Assembly: GCF_004322855.1 (NCBI RefSeq)
Contig: NZ_CP036402.1
Coordinates: 2,294,001 to 2,358,000 of the forward strand
DNA from: Egibacter rhizosphaerae
GTDB taxonomy: Bacteria > Actinomycetota > Nitriliruptoria > Euzebyales > Egibacteraceae
Reading direction: 5' to 3'
Length of the DNA stretch: 64,000 bases
A model generated the notes under the pieces. That model worked only from the letters and a program-made list of their open reading frames with translations, made no database searches and was not told the DNA's origin. The position numbers were made by a program, and so were the translations under genes. Shown here in pieces: positions 43,337 to 52,402 of this stretch (its first letter is position 1; every line of letters starts with the position of its first letter).

Positions 43337-44278
43337 TCACTGGACGAGCCCGCGGGCCGCGAGCCACCGCTCCACGTCGATCGCCGCCTTACAGCCCATA
43401 CCGGCGGCGGTGACCGCTTGGCGATACGTCTTGTCGACGACGTCACCCGCCGCGAAGACCCCCTCGGCACTGGTGGCGGTCGTCGGCTCGTCGACGAGCA
43501 CGTAGCCCTCCTCGTCGAGCTCGAGCTGGCCCTGCAGCAGCTGCGTGGCGGGGTCGTGGCCTATCGCGAGGAACAGGCCGTCGGTGCGGTGCTCCCACTG
43601 CTCGCCCGTTCGGGTGTCCTCGAGCACGACCCCGGTGACCAACTCCTCGCCGAGCACGTCGGCCACGCGAGTGTTCCACGCGAAGTCGATCTTGTCGTTC
43701 TTGAACGCCCGCTCCTGCATGATCTTCGAGGCCCGCAGCTCGTCCCGGCGGTGTGCCACGACGACCCGGGAGGCGAACTTCGTGAGGAACGTGGCCTCCT
43801 CCATGGCGGAGTCGCCGCCACCGACCACCACGAGCTCACGGTCCCGGAAGAAGAAGCCGTCGCAGGTCGCGCAGCTGGACACGCCCTTGCCGATCAGGCG
43901 CTGCTCGCTCGGGAGCTCGAGCCACCGAGCGCTCGCGCCGGTCGAGACGATCACGGCGTGGGCGCGGATCTCGTCGGTCCCCACCCGGACCACGAACGGC
44001 GACCCGTGCTCGAGGTCCATCGATTGGACGTCCGAGGTGAGCATACGGGCGCCGAAGCGCTCGGCCTGCTTGCGCATGTCGGCCATGAGGGTGGGGCCGA
44101 GGATCCCGTCGGGGAAGCCGGGATAGTTCTCGACGTCCGTGGTCAGCATCAGCTGGCCGCCGGCCTCGCTGCCCTCGATGACGAGCGGCTCGAGCTCCGC
44201 GCGGGCGGCATAGAGCGCGGCGGTGTAGCCCGCCGGCCCGGAGCCGACGATGACGACGTTCTCGATGCGGTCTGTCAT
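43337..44278 (-). CDS. trxB: Thioredoxin-disulfide reductase
   Basis: 313 residues from ATG 44276-44278. FAD-binding [20 protein letters not shown], the redox motif [11 protein letters not shown] (CATC), NADPH-binding [15 protein letters not shown], and the closing FAD motif [20 protein letters not shown] are all intact. It uses NADPH to reduce thioredoxin. In mycobacteria the pair trxB2-trxC lies in the same place between rsmA and cwlM. Confidence 0.97.
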   Translation of the reverse strand: MTDRIENVVIVGSGPAGYTAALYAARAELEPLVIEGSEAGGQLMLTTDVENYPGFPDGILGPTLMADMRKQAERFGARMLTSDVQSMDLEHGSPFVVRVGTDEIRAHAVIVSTGASARWLELPSEQRLIGKGVSSCATCDGFFFRDRELVVVGGGDSAMEEATFLTKFASRVVVAHRRDELRASKIMQERAFKNDKIDFAWNTRVADVLGEELVTGVVLEDTRTGEQWEHRTDGLFLAIGHDPATQLLQGQLELDEEGYVLVDEPTTATSAEGVFAAGDVVDKTYRQAVTAAGMGCKAAIDVERWLAARGLVQ

Positions 44279-44433
44279 GGTACGGGTTCCTTCTGTCTGT
44301 CCCACCATCCGGGGGCGTTCCCGCGATGCAACGCAGCGCCGGGACGTACCCTTCCCGAGATCGGCGCGGGGCGAGTCGGGACCGCCGAGAGTCGGGAGCG
44401 GCAAGCGCGCCCCCGACCGTACACTGCCGAGCG

Positions 44434-44907
44434 ATGGAACCCGAGCCCTGCGTGAATCACCCGGAGACCACCACGCGGTTGGCGTGTTCAGCCTGCGAAC
44501 GGCCGATCTGCCCGCAGTGCGTCCGTCGCAGCAGCGTCGGTCAACGGTGCCCGGATTGCTCGGGCCCCCCGCCGGGCGCCCAGGGTCCCAGCAATGCCGG
44601 CCGCATGATCCGCGCCGCCGGCCCCAGCGCTCTCCTCGCGCTCGGGGGCGGGATCCTCGTGGCCCAGATCGGGTTCGGCTCGATCATCCTGGGGGCGATC
44701 GTGGGGTTCGGTATCGGCAAGCTGACCGCGTGGGGCAGCGACGGGCGGACCGACCCGCCGTTCCCGTATCTCGCCGTGGGCATCGCGCTGGGCGGGTTGA
44801 TGGTCGGCTCGTTGATCGTGAACGCGAGCCTCGTCCCACCACAGGCCTTCGGCGTTCTGGCGTACCCCGCTGCCGGGTACTTCGCTTGGCGGGGGCTGCA
44901 GATGTGA
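44434..44907 (+). CDS. B-box-type zinc-finger membrane protein
   Basis: 157 residues from ATG 44434-44436. The N-terminus carries a zinc finger of the B-box type: [20 protein letters not shown] then [17 protein letters not shown], with regularly spaced Cys and His ligands. Three membrane helices follow ([53 protein letters not shown]). Such proteins are widespread in actinobacteria and sometimes precede rhomboid proteases; here no protease domain follows. Function unknown. It is divergent from trxB. Confidence 0.85.
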   Translation: MEPEPCVNHPETTTRLACSACERPICPQCVRRSSVGQRCPDCSGPPPGAQGPSNAGRMIRAAGPSALLALGGGILVAQIGFGSIILGAIVGFGIGKLTAWGSDGRTDPPFPYLAVGIALGGLMVGSLIVNASLVPPQAFGVLAYPAAGYFAWRGLQM

Positions 44908-44979
44908 GGCGTGCCCCCGACCGGGCCGGCGCGAGGGGTGCGGCGGTGCCCGAGGCCGCGAGATCGCTCGTTGCCGGGT

Positions 44980-45996
44980 TCAGGACGTGGGGTCGGTACG
45001 CGCGGTGACCTCGCACCCATCGATGGTCACGAGCAGTGCCACGCGTTCGCCGTCTCCGGTCAATGCGAGCACGGCGATCCCTGGGCTGCCGTCGAGGGTG
45101 CCCTCGGCGATCTCCAGTACCGCGGCGTCGGGCCCGAGCTCGTCCTCGATCGTCCCGGCGCACTCCTCGGCGCCCAGCTCCTCCAGCGCCGCGTGAACCT
45201 CGCGCCATCGAGCGTCGATGGCCGCGGGGTCCGCAGGACCCGTCTGCGGGCCCGCATCGTCCCGGTAGCGCTCGGCGAGCGCCTCCTCGTGGGTCGGGGC
45301 GTCGTCCAGCGGTCCGGCGCTCTCCTGGATGCGTAGAGGGGCCAGCCCGGTCCCGTCATCGGCCGGTGCGTCGTCCGCCGGCGCGTCCGCGTCGGGCTCC
45401 TCCATCGGTTCCACGTCCCGGGACTCGGCGTCGAGCGCGTCCTCGTCGGGCGCGTCCTCGGCGGGCGCGCCCTCGTCGAGTGCCTCCTCGTCGGGCGCCG
45501 CCTCCTCGGCGACATCGGCGTCGTCGGTCGTGGCGTCGTCGGTCGGCCCGATGTTCAACAGGGTGGGCAGAGCGACCGCCGCGAGCGCGATCGCGGCGGC
45601 GATGCCCAGCGGCCCCTTCCACGCACGTCGCGACCGACCCACCGCCGCCGGTGTGACCTCGCCGGCCGAGGCGTCACTGGCCGCCGACGTGTCACCGGTC
45701 GGCGTGGCGATCGCTGCGGCGGATCCCCGTGTCCGGTCCCAGGCCGCGTCCAGGTGGCCGGCGAGGCGCTCGCGGTACCCGGCCGGCGGCGTCACGGCGT
45801 CGATGTCGCGCAGCTCGACGCGCGCCGCGGCGAGCGTGTCGAGGCGACGGGCGATCTCGGGATCCGTTGCGATCCGTGCTTCCAGCCGTGCCACGTCCCG
45901 CTCGTCGAGCTCGCCCTCCAGGTAGGCGGCCAGCTCCTCGTCGCCGGGCCCGTCGGCCTCGGCTCCGGCATGGTGGGGGTCGCGGTGGTCGGTCAT
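44980..45996 (-). CDS. Probable anti-sigma factor (RsmA-like) with acidic outer domain
   Basis: 338 residues from ATG 45994-45996, overlapping the sigma-factor stop (ATGA). The cytoplasmic part has DEELAAYLEGELDERDVARL and IARRLDTLAAARVELRDIDA, a zf-anti-sigma-like helical layout, although clear zinc ligands are not seen. One membrane helix (GPLGIAAAIALAAVALPTLL) follows. An outer Asp/Glu/Ala-rich repetitive segment of about 80 residues and a folded end (ECAGTIEDELGPDAAVLEIA, TIDGCEVTARTD; two Cys) complete it. Position matches rsmA, partner of SigM in mycobacteria. Binding and release are inferred. Confidence 0.82.
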   Translation of the reverse strand: MTDHRDPHHAGAEADGPGDEELAAYLEGELDERDVARLEARIATDPEIARRLDTLAAARVELRDIDAVTPPAGYRERLAGHLDAAWDRTRGSAAAIATPTGDTSAASDASAGEVTPAAVGRSRRAWKGPLGIAAAIALAAVALPTLLNIGPTDDATTDDADVAEEAAPDEEALDEGAPAEDAPDEDALDAESRDVEPMEEPDADAPADDAPADDGTGLAPLRIQESAGPLDDAPTHEEALAERYRDDAGPQTGPADPAAIDARWREVHAALEELGAEECAGTIEDELGPDAAVLEIAEGTLDGSPGIAVLALTGDGERVALLVTIDGCEVTARTDPTS

Positions 45997-46598
45997 CGTC
46001 CCGTTGGAGGTCGGGAATCGGTGGAGGGTTCCACCTCGTCGGCGGATCGGTCGGTCAGAAGCTGCGCGAGCCGTGCGTGCCCACGATGCACGCGTGATTT
46101 CACGGTGCCCACCGCGACGCCCGCACGCTCGGCGATGTCGCGCTGCGGCCATCCGAGCACGTCGTGCAGGACGACGGCCTCGCGCTGCTCGTCGTCCAGC
46201 TCGGCGAGGGCGCGGCGCAGCTCGTCGTTGAGTTCCCGGCGCGACAGCGCGTCCTCGACCTCGGGGTCCGGGCCGGCGTGGCGGTCCTCGAGCGGCACGG
46301 TGGCCGGCCGCCGGCTCCGCTTGCGGGCCAGGTCGTTGCAGACGTTGGTCGCGACGCGGTACAGCCACGTCGAGAACTTGGCCTGGCCGCGGAACGTGTC
46401 CGCGCGGCGCATGACCACGACGAAGGTCTCCTGGGCCGCGTCCTCGGCGTCGTCGGCGTCCCTGAAGTAGCGGTAGCAGATGCCGTAGACGCGATCGGCG
46501 TAGCGGTCGACCAGCTCGTCGAACGCTCCGCGGTCGCCTGCGGTGACACCCGCGACCAGTTCCTCGTCGGTCGCGGCCCTGGGGTCGCCGGCGCCCAT
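45993..46598 (-). CDS. sigM: ECF sigma factor, SigM-like
   Basis: 201 residues from ATG 46596-46598, overlapping the kinase stop by one base. Region 2 (AFDELVDRYADRVYGICYRY, DAEDAAQETFVVVMRRADTF, STWLYRVATNVCNDLARKRS) and region 4 (LDDEQREAVVLHDVLGWPQR, VAVGTVKSRVHRGHARLAQL) are complete. The order kinase-sigma-anti-sigma, all with overlapping ends, makes one transcription unit from murJ downward. The promoter set it controls cannot be seen here. Confidence 0.93.
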   Translation of the reverse strand: MGAGDPRAATDEELVAGVTAGDRGAFDELVDRYADRVYGICYRYFRDADDAEDAAQETFVVVMRRADTFRGQAKFSTWLYRVATNVCNDLARKRSRRPATVPLEDRHAGPDPEVEDALSRRELNDELRRALAELDDEQREAVVLHDVLGWPQRDIAERAGVAVGTVKSRVHRGHARLAQLLTDRSADEVEPSTDSRPPTGR

Positions 46599-48259
46599 CA
46601 GGGGGGCTCCCCCCGGATGTCGAGGACGCTGAAGGCCGCGGCGTACTGCCCGTCGTCGCCGTCGAAGTCCGGTTCCACCAGCGGGGGCACGACGTAGACC
46701 AGCACGTACCGCGCTTCGACGCCGTCGCCCTCGATGACCTCGACGGAGTCGGCGCCGCTGACCTCGTCGAGCGTTTCCCAGTCGTCGACGTCGTCGCTGG
46801 GTTCGTCGGCGACTCGCACCTCGAACGAGATGCCGTCGCTCGGGGTGTGCAGGGTGATCTCCGCGAGCTCGTGCGCCTCCCCGAGGTCCGCGGTGAAGCC
46901 GACACCGGGCTTCTGGCCCTCGAACTCCGCGTCTTCGTACAGCTCGGTGCGCCAGAACGTGGACGCGTCCGCGTCGAGGAGATTCGGCAGCTGCTCGTCC
47001 CGCTCCACGTTGTTGCCACCGGGGTAGTCCTCCACCTCGGGAGGGTCGAAGGCGGTGAGATCGCCGGCCCCGATCTCGACGGGCGTTTCCTCGTCGGCCT
47101 CGTCGTCGCCCTCGACGACCTCCGCCACGAGCCGGGGGATGCGATCGACGTCGACGAGCCCGCTGGCGAGGCCCACGGCCGCCAATGTCGCAACCACCGC
47201 GAGCGAGGCCAGGACCGAGGCGAGCCATGCACCCTCGACACGCCGGAAGCGTCGGGGGCTCGCCTGCGCGTCGGCCGACTCGGCCGTGTCGTTCGTCGTC
47301 GAGGGAGGGGGCACCCCCTCGGGGGGCTCGGCCGGCGGCGAGGCCTCGGTGCTGTCGTCGGAGGACTCGGCGATGCGCTGCGCCCACGGGTGGAACGTCC
47401 ATCCGAGCTCGAGGACCGAGCGGTGCCGGTCGGCCGGGTCGACGGTGAGGGCGGTCGCCAATGCCGCCTCGATGGCCTCCGGGACGTCGGGTCGCAGGGA
47501 TCGTGCCGGCAGCGGGTCCTCCTGGAGCCGCATCGTGGCCGTCTCCATGGTCGAGTTCCCCAAGAAGGGCGGCGTTCCCGTGAGCGCCTCGTAGAGCACG
47601 CACGCGAAGGCGTACTGGTCGGCACGGCCGTCGAGCGGCTCACCCCGGACCTGTTCGGGCGCGATGTAGGTCGCGGTGCCCAGCAGCGTCCCGGTTTGTG
47701 TGAGGTCACGGCTGGACTGCGCGGCCTTGGCGATGCCGAAGTCGGCGACCTTCACGATCCCGTCGGGGGCCCAGAGGATGTTCGCCGGCTTGACGTCCCG
47801 GTGCACCAGTCCGTGCAAGTGCGCGTCGGCCAGGGCCGCCGCGACCTGCTCGGCCAGGCTCGCAACGTCCTCCAGGGGAAGGGGACCCTCCTCGGCCACG
47901 CGCTCCTTGAGGGTCACACCCTCCACGTACTCCATGACGAGGTAGGTCCAGCCCGCGTCGTCCCCGGTGTCGAAGATGGCCACGACCCCGGGGTGCCCGA
48001 GCTTGGCGGCTGCGACCGCCTCGCGTCGGAAGCGCTCGCGGAAGGCGTCGTCTGCCGAGAGGTGTTCGTGGAGGATCTTGACGGCCACCGTGCGCGCCAG
48101 CGTCCGATCGTGGGCCCGCCACACCTCCGCCATGCCGCCCACGGCGATCCGCTCTTCGAGTACGTATCGGCGCGCGAGAACCTGCGGGACCGGCGGCCCC
48201 GACGTGGGGGTCGGCGTCGCTCCCGCTGGCAGCGCTGAGGTTCGATCTTCCTGAGTCAT
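46598..48259 (-). CDS. Membrane Ser/Thr kinase with discoidin-like outer domain, split partner of MurJ
   Basis: 553 residues from ATG 48257-48259 (GTG 48290-48292 is an alternative). The kinase domain keeps every catalytic residue: AVGGMAEVW, Lys61 in VAVKIL, HRDVKPAN with Asp155, DFG with Asp173, and GTATYIAPEQ. A membrane helix (VEGAWLASVLASLAVVATLA) leads to an outer domain with DADASTFWRTELYED and VGFTADLGEAHELAEITLHT, typical of a discoidin/galactose-binding fold. In Mycobacterium these parts are fused to the C-terminus of MviN/MurJ, where the kinase domain is inactive. Here they are separate and appear active. Confidence 0.9.
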   Translation of the reverse strand: MTQEDRTSALPAGATPTPTSGPPVPQVLARRYVLEERIAVGGMAEVWRAHDRTLARTVAVKILHEHLSADDAFRERFRREAVAAAKLGHPGVVAIFDTGDDAGWTYLVMEYVEGVTLKERVAEEGPLPLEDVASLAEQVAAALADAHLHGLVHRDVKPANILWAPDGIVKVADFGIAKAAQSSRDLTQTGTLLGTATYIAPEQVRGEPLDGRADQYAFACVLYEALTGTPPFLGNSTMETATMRLQEDPLPARSLRPDVPEAIEAALATALTVDPADRHRSVLELGWTFHPWAQRIAESSDDSTEASPPAEPPEGVPPPSTTNDTAESADAQASPRRFRRVEGAWLASVLASLAVVATLAAVGLASGLVDVDRIPRLVAEVVEGDDEADEETPVEIGAGDLTAFDPPEVEDYPGGNNVERDEQLPNLLDADASTFWRTELYEDAEFEGQKPGVGFTADLGEAHELAEITLHTPSDGISFEVRVADEPSDDVDDWETLDEVSGADSVEVIEGDGVEARYVLVYVVPPLVEPDFDGDDGQYAAAFSVLDIRGEPP

Positions 48260-48348
48260 CCATGTGGGCCGACGGATCGCGGTGGTCGACACCTGCCGGC
48301 AGTGTAGTCGAGCGTTACCGCCGTCCGGGCGGTGGGGCGTCCGTGACC

Positions 48349-48717
48349 TCAGTCACCGATGTCGGCGGTGGCCGCCCGCTCGGGGGAAGCGAGCGACAGC
48401 AGGGCGTCGATCCGGTGCAGCACGACCGTGTCCGGCGGCCGGCGGACGGTTGCCTCCACCTCGTCGGTGTGGCGCCGGAACCTTGTGACGACGGCGCCGT
48501 TCTCGTCCGCGGTGTCTCGAAGCAGCTCCCGGAGGCTCTCGTCGCTGGTGCCGCCGTCGACGGCGGCCGCGCCCGCCTGCGCGACGGACCGTGCGGTGGT
48601 CTCGGCCTGCATCGTGTTGACGACGACCGCGCCCGTCTCGAACAACAGGAGGCCAACGACGGCGAGCGCCACGATCAGCTTGAGCAGTCCGTCGACGATC
48701 ACGTCGCCGCGTTCCAC
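48349..48717 (-). CDS. Small membrane protein between murJ and the kinase
   Basis: 122 residues from GTG 48715-48717, eight bases after AGGGAGG. One membrane helix (LLKLIVALAVVGLLLFETGA) near the N-terminus is followed by TMQAETTARSVAQAGAAAVD and a soluble tail with no Cys. The layout recalls TadE-like pseudopilins but is not convincing. The start codon lies inside a near-perfect parS palindrome (48711-48724). It sits between murJ and the kinase on the same strand and is probably co-transcribed. Function unknown. Confidence 0.65.
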   Translation of the reverse strand: MERGDVIVDGLLKLIVALAVVGLLLFETGAVVVNTMQAETTARSVAQAGAAAVDGGTSDESLRELLRDTADENGAVVTRFRRHTDEVEATVRRPPDTVVLHRIDALLSLASPERAATADIGD

Positions 48718-48724
48718 GTGGACC
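48711..48724. promoter_or_regulatory. parS-like palindrome with one mismatch over a start codon
   Basis: GTTCCACGTGGACC differs from the perfect parS sites in this window at one position. The GTG start of the small membrane gene lies inside it, so ParB binding, if real, could affect expression of the murJ unit. Confidence 0.35.
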
Positions 48725-48826
48725 ACCTCCCTGACCCGTTGCCGACTCCCGGTCGCGAATCGGCCACCGGTCGGTCCGCAGGCGAGGTATCGGCCCCGAT
48801 GCGGGCGGCCTTGAGCCCGTGGGCGG

Positions 48827-50539
48827 TCAGCCGCGCGCACGCCGCCAGAGCGATCGGAGGGGCAGGGGGTCGTCGATGCGCAGGGTCGCCGCGGCGGCCA
48901 GGTAGGTCACGCCCGTCGTAACGATCGCGAGCGGGGTGCCCACGAGCGCGGGCAGGTCGCCGAGGAGCAGCACGGCGGCGACGGCGACGACGCCCGCGAC
49001 CGCCACCGCTGCCCAGGTGCGGGCCAGGCGCCCCCCACCGACCCGCACGTGGACACCGAGACGGCGGCGGACGGCGCGCCGCAGCAACCCGAACTCGAGC
49101 CACGCCGAGACGCCCGCGGCGATCGCGAGGCCGAGCGCGCCGAGGCGCGGCAGCGCGGGATCCTCGCGCAGACCGGCGTCGAGGGGGCCCAGAGCGGGCA
49201 GCTCACCCACGAGCGCGAGGTCGCCGTCGGGCATCAAGGCCACCCGGTCGAACTGGAGCATGAGCACCGCGCCGAGCGTGGCGGCGAGGAGCATCCGGAG
49301 CGCGGCATAGACCGCGGGCCGCCGTGTATCCCCGGCCGCGTAGAGCGTGTTCTGGAGGAGGCGCGACGACGTCGTCGCGAGCAGACCGACGCAGAACCCG
49401 ATGAGGATGAACCACACGAGCCGTGTGTCGCTCGCGTCGAACGCGAGCCGCTCGTAGAGCAACCTGATGATGAACTCGCCGAGCACGACGAACCCGAGGA
49501 TGCTCGGAGCGACGAAGAACGCGATCCGCGCGAGTCCGTCGCGCAGGCGCGTGGCCAGTGCATCCCGTGCCGCCTGCGTGTCGGCGTCGGCCGCGGCGCG
49601 CCCACGGGCGAGTTCGGGCAGCTCCGCGGCCGCGACGCTCATGCCGAACAACGCGATGGGGAGCATGTAGAGCGGTTGTGCGAGCATCATGGCCGAGACG
49701 GCGCCGGTGGCGAGCAGGGTGGCGAGTGCGAGCTCCACGTAGGTCATCAGCTGGACCACCCCGCGGCCGGCCACGATCGGCCCGAAGGCGCGAATCGCTT
49801 GCCGCACCGGGGGGAACCCCAGGTCGAGGCTGGGGCGTGGGATCCCGCCGAGCAGGCGGACGACCCGGGGGAGCTGCACGGCCAGCTGCGCGGCGCTGCC
49901 GACCAGGACGCCCCACGCGAGCGCCTGTGCGATGTTGGCGAGCCCGAGGCCGGCCAGACCGGCCGCTACGACCGCAGCGATCTGGGCGGCGCTCCAGAGC
50001 ACCGGCGCGACGTAGGAGAGGAAGAAGCGCCGGTGGCTGTTGAGGATCCCGAGGCACCACGCGGAGAGGACGAGCAGGCCGATCCCCGGGAACAGGATCC
50101 GCATGAACGTCACCGTGAGGTCGAACTGTGGGGTCCCGATCCACCCGAACGCGATGAGGCGCGCCAGGGGCTCGGCCAGCAACAGGCCGATGAGGGCGAA
50201 GCCCCCGGTCAGGAGCGCGAGGAGCGTGCCGACGACCCGCGCCATGTGAGCCGCGTCGCGCTCGCGCCCCTCGGCGAGCAGCTGGCTGAAACCCGGGATG
50301 AACGACGCCGAGAGGACGCCTTCTCCGAGCAGGTTCTGCAGGAGGTTCGGGATACGGAAGGCCGCTCGGAACGCGTCGGCCTGGGGCCCGGTGCCCAGGA
50401 ACGACGCCACCGCGGCCTCACGGGCGAGACCCGCGATGCGGGAGAGCCCGATCCCCGCGGCGACGAGGTAGGAACTGCGTTGGGAGGAGCCCTCGCGGGC
50501 GGGGTCACCGCCCTCCGGATCGGGCGCTGGATCGCTCAT
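48827..50539 (-). CDS. murJ: Lipid II flippase MurJ
   Basis: 570 residues from ATG 50537-50539. A MATE/MOP-fold transporter with about 14 helices: GIGLSRIAGLAREAAVASFL at the start of the first helix with the conserved Arg, AFRIPNLLQNLLGEGVLSAS, PGFSQLLAEGRERDAAHMAR, FLSYVAPVLWSAAQIAAVVA and LLQNTLYAAGDTRRPAVYAA. It moves lipid II across the membrane for the RodA and PonA enzymes encoded in this window. The protein ends after the membrane domain; the kinase-like C-terminus of the mycobacterial protein is encoded separately downstream. Confidence 0.96.
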   Translation of the reverse strand: MSDPAPDPEGGDPAREGSSQRSSYLVAAGIGLSRIAGLAREAAVASFLGTGPQADAFRAAFRIPNLLQNLLGEGVLSASFIPGFSQLLAEGRERDAAHMARVVGTLLALLTGGFALIGLLLAEPLARLIAFGWIGTPQFDLTVTFMRILFPGIGLLVLSAWCLGILNSHRRFFLSYVAPVLWSAAQIAAVVAAGLAGLGLANIAQALAWGVLVGSAAQLAVQLPRVVRLLGGIPRPSLDLGFPPVRQAIRAFGPIVAGRGVVQLMTYVELALATLLATGAVSAMMLAQPLYMLPIALFGMSVAAAELPELARGRAAADADTQAARDALATRLRDGLARIAFFVAPSILGFVVLGEFIIRLLYERLAFDASDTRLVWFILIGFCVGLLATTSSRLLQNTLYAAGDTRRPAVYAALRMLLAATLGAVLMLQFDRVALMPDGDLALVGELPALGPLDAGLREDPALPRLGALGLAIAAGVSAWLEFGLLRRAVRRRLGVHVRVGGGRLARTWAAVAVAGVVAVAAVLLLGDLPALVGTPLAIVTTGVTYLAAAATLRIDDPLPLRSLWRRARG

Positions 50540-50582
50540 CGACGCTCGGTCCCACCGTCGCCGGGGACGCGCGCGTGCGCGC

Positions 50583-51038
50583 TCACGTAGCGTCGGCGCG
50601 GCCGTGCTCCGGGACGGCCTTGCGGACGAGGTCCCGCTCGTTCGGGTGCGCCATGCACGCGAGCGCGTCGTCGATGGGCAGCCACCGCACCTCCTCGGCC
50701 TCGTCGTCGCGCGCGCTCGGGTCCCCACCCACCGCAGCCATGCGGTAGTAGTGCACGAACTTGTGGTACCGCACACGGTCGTCGCGCCAGACGAACCAGT
50801 AGTCGATGACGCCGAGCTTCTCCTCGATACGGCACTCGATGCCGGTCTCCTCGGCGACCTCGCGCAGCGCAGCCGTCTCGTGGTCCTCGTCGGGTTCGAG
50901 GCCGCCCTTCGGCAGCGTCCACTGCAACTCGCCAGCGGCGTTCCGGCGGGCGATCAGCAACACCCACCAGCCATCGGCACGTGGGTCCACGACGATCCCG
51001 CCGGCGGACACCGCACGCTTGGTGGGATAGCGGGGCAT
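50583..51038 (-). CDS. Nudix hydrolase
   Basis: 151 residues from ATG 51036-51038. The Nudix box is perfect: GGLEPDEDHETAALREVAEE followed by TGI, where the Glu residues bind the metal. The N-terminus KRAVSAGGIVVDPRADGWWV and the segment YWFVWRDDRVRYHKFVHYYR suit a MutT-like or dinucleotide-polyphosphate hydrolase. Starts at 51050 or 51086 are also open. In mycobacteria a Nudix gene (mutT4) lies at the same place between pcnA and murJ. Substrate undetermined. Confidence 0.93.
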   Translation of the reverse strand: MPRYPTKRAVSAGGIVVDPRADGWWVLLIARRNAAGELQWTLPKGGLEPDEDHETAALREVAEETGIECRIEEKLGVIDYWFVWRDDRVRYHKFVHYYRMAAVGGDPSARDDEAEEVRWLPIDDALACMAHPNERDLVRKAVPEHGRADAT

Positions 51039-51200
51039 GCCGCGGAGCATAGACGGTCGAGCCCGTTCTCGGCTCGGTGCGGTCACCGTTGACGAGTCAA
51101 GTCGGGCCGCCGAGACGCCGAGGGAGGTGATGAGGGCCCTTACGGGTGGAGCGGCGCGCGCGGACGGTCACAGGCGCGTGCCCGATCGCAGGAGGCTGCA

Positions 51201-52280
51201 GTGCCGGACGTCCACGACTATCTCCGCTTGCTCGCCGAGAAGGACGGCAGCGACCTGCACGTGAAGGCCGCCGGGCCCGCGCACATCCGCATCGACGGAG
51301 ACCTGTCCGAGGTCGGCGAGCTGCCCGAGCTGTCGCCGCAGGACACCGCTGACTTCGCGCGCCAGTTGCTCGACGAGCACACCGCGGCGCGGCTCGAGCG
51401 TGGTGAGGAGATCGACCTCGCCTACTCGATGCCGGGCGTCGGACGGTTCCGCGTGGCGGTCTTCACCCAGCGTGGTTCCGTCGGGCTGGTCTTCCGCCGG
51501 GTCCTGCAAGGGGCGCAGGACTTCGATGCCCTCGGGCTGCCCGCGGCGGTGCGCAAGCTCGCCGAGGAGCAGCGGGGCCTCGTCCTCGTGACCGGGCCGA
51601 CCGGTTCCGGGAAGACGACGACGAGCGCGGCGATGATCAGCCACATCAACAAGAACCGTCGTTGCCACATCGTCAGCGTCGAGGACCCGATCGAGATCCT
51701 GCACCGCGACGAGCGGGCGATCGTCGATCAACGGGAGGTCGGGATCGACACGCGGGACTTCACCACCGCGCTGCGCTCGGTGGCCCGCATGGATCCCGAC
51801 GTGATCTTCGTCGGCGAGATGCGTGACCTCGAGACCGTGCGCGCGGCGCTGCAGGCGGCGGAGACCGGGCATCTCGTGCTCTCCACGCTGCACACCCAGA
51901 GCGCGGCCGAAACGATCAATCGCGTCATCGACCTCTTTCCCCCGCACCAGCAGCAACAGACGCGGCTGGCGCTGGCGAACACCCTGAAGGGGATCGTGAG
52001 CCAGCGGCTCCTGCCGCGCGTCCAGGGTGGTCGCATCGCGGCGATCGAGGTGCTCGTGATGACCACGCGCCTGTACGACTTCGTCGTGGATCCGGACAAG
52101 TCGGAGATGCTCGAGGACGCCATCGCCGAGGGCGAGTACTACGGGATGCAGACCTTCGACCAGCACCTCTTGGCCCTCTACCGCGACGGGGTGGTCACGT
52201 TGCGCGACGCGCTGGGAACGGCGACGAGCCCGCACGACTTCCGGGTGGCGGTGCGGGCGGCCGGCCTCGCCACCGCCTGA
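51201..52280 (+). CDS. PilT-type twitching ATPase, solitary
   Basis: 359 residues from GTG 51201-51203 behind GGAGG. The N-terminal PAS-like domain (LRLLAEKDGSDLHVKAAGPA) and the ATPase domain are complete: Walker A VTGPTGSGKTTTSAAM, an Asp box VEDPIEILHRDERAIVDQRE, Walker B MDPDVIFVGEMRDLETVRAA, and the His box TGHLVLSTLHTQSAAETINR. PilT powers pilus retraction in type IV pilus systems. No pilB, pilC, prepilin or peptidase gene lies beside it, so its partner system is elsewhere, or it serves another motor role. Confidence 0.93.
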   Translation: MPDVHDYLRLLAEKDGSDLHVKAAGPAHIRIDGDLSEVGELPELSPQDTADFARQLLDEHTAARLERGEEIDLAYSMPGVGRFRVAVFTQRGSVGLVFRRVLQGAQDFDALGLPAAVRKLAEEQRGLVLVTGPTGSGKTTTSAAMISHINKNRRCHIVSVEDPIEILHRDERAIVDQREVGIDTRDFTTALRSVARMDPDVIFVGEMRDLETVRAALQAAETGHLVLSTLHTQSAAETINRVIDLFPPHQQQQTRLALANTLKGIVSQRLLPRVQGGRIAAIEVLVMTTRLYDFVVDPDKSEMLEDAIAEGEYYGMQTFDQHLLALYRDGVVTLRDALGTATSPHDFRVAVRAAGLATA

Positions 52281-52402
52281 ACCGGCTCGGACGACCTCGC
52301 CTGCCGCTGCGGGCCCGCTGCGCGCCGCGCGCGTCGACGGGGCGGACGGGACGGGCTCCGAGGCGCCGTGCGGGTGAGTGGACGCACTAGCATGGCGCGG
52401 CG

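Noticed and set aside
45430-45500. Short tandem-like array in the anti-sigma gene, considered as CRISPR or minisatellite
   Set aside because: Units are irregular and encode an Asp/Glu/Ala-rich stretch in frame. There are no spacers and no cas genes, so it is low-complexity coding sequence.
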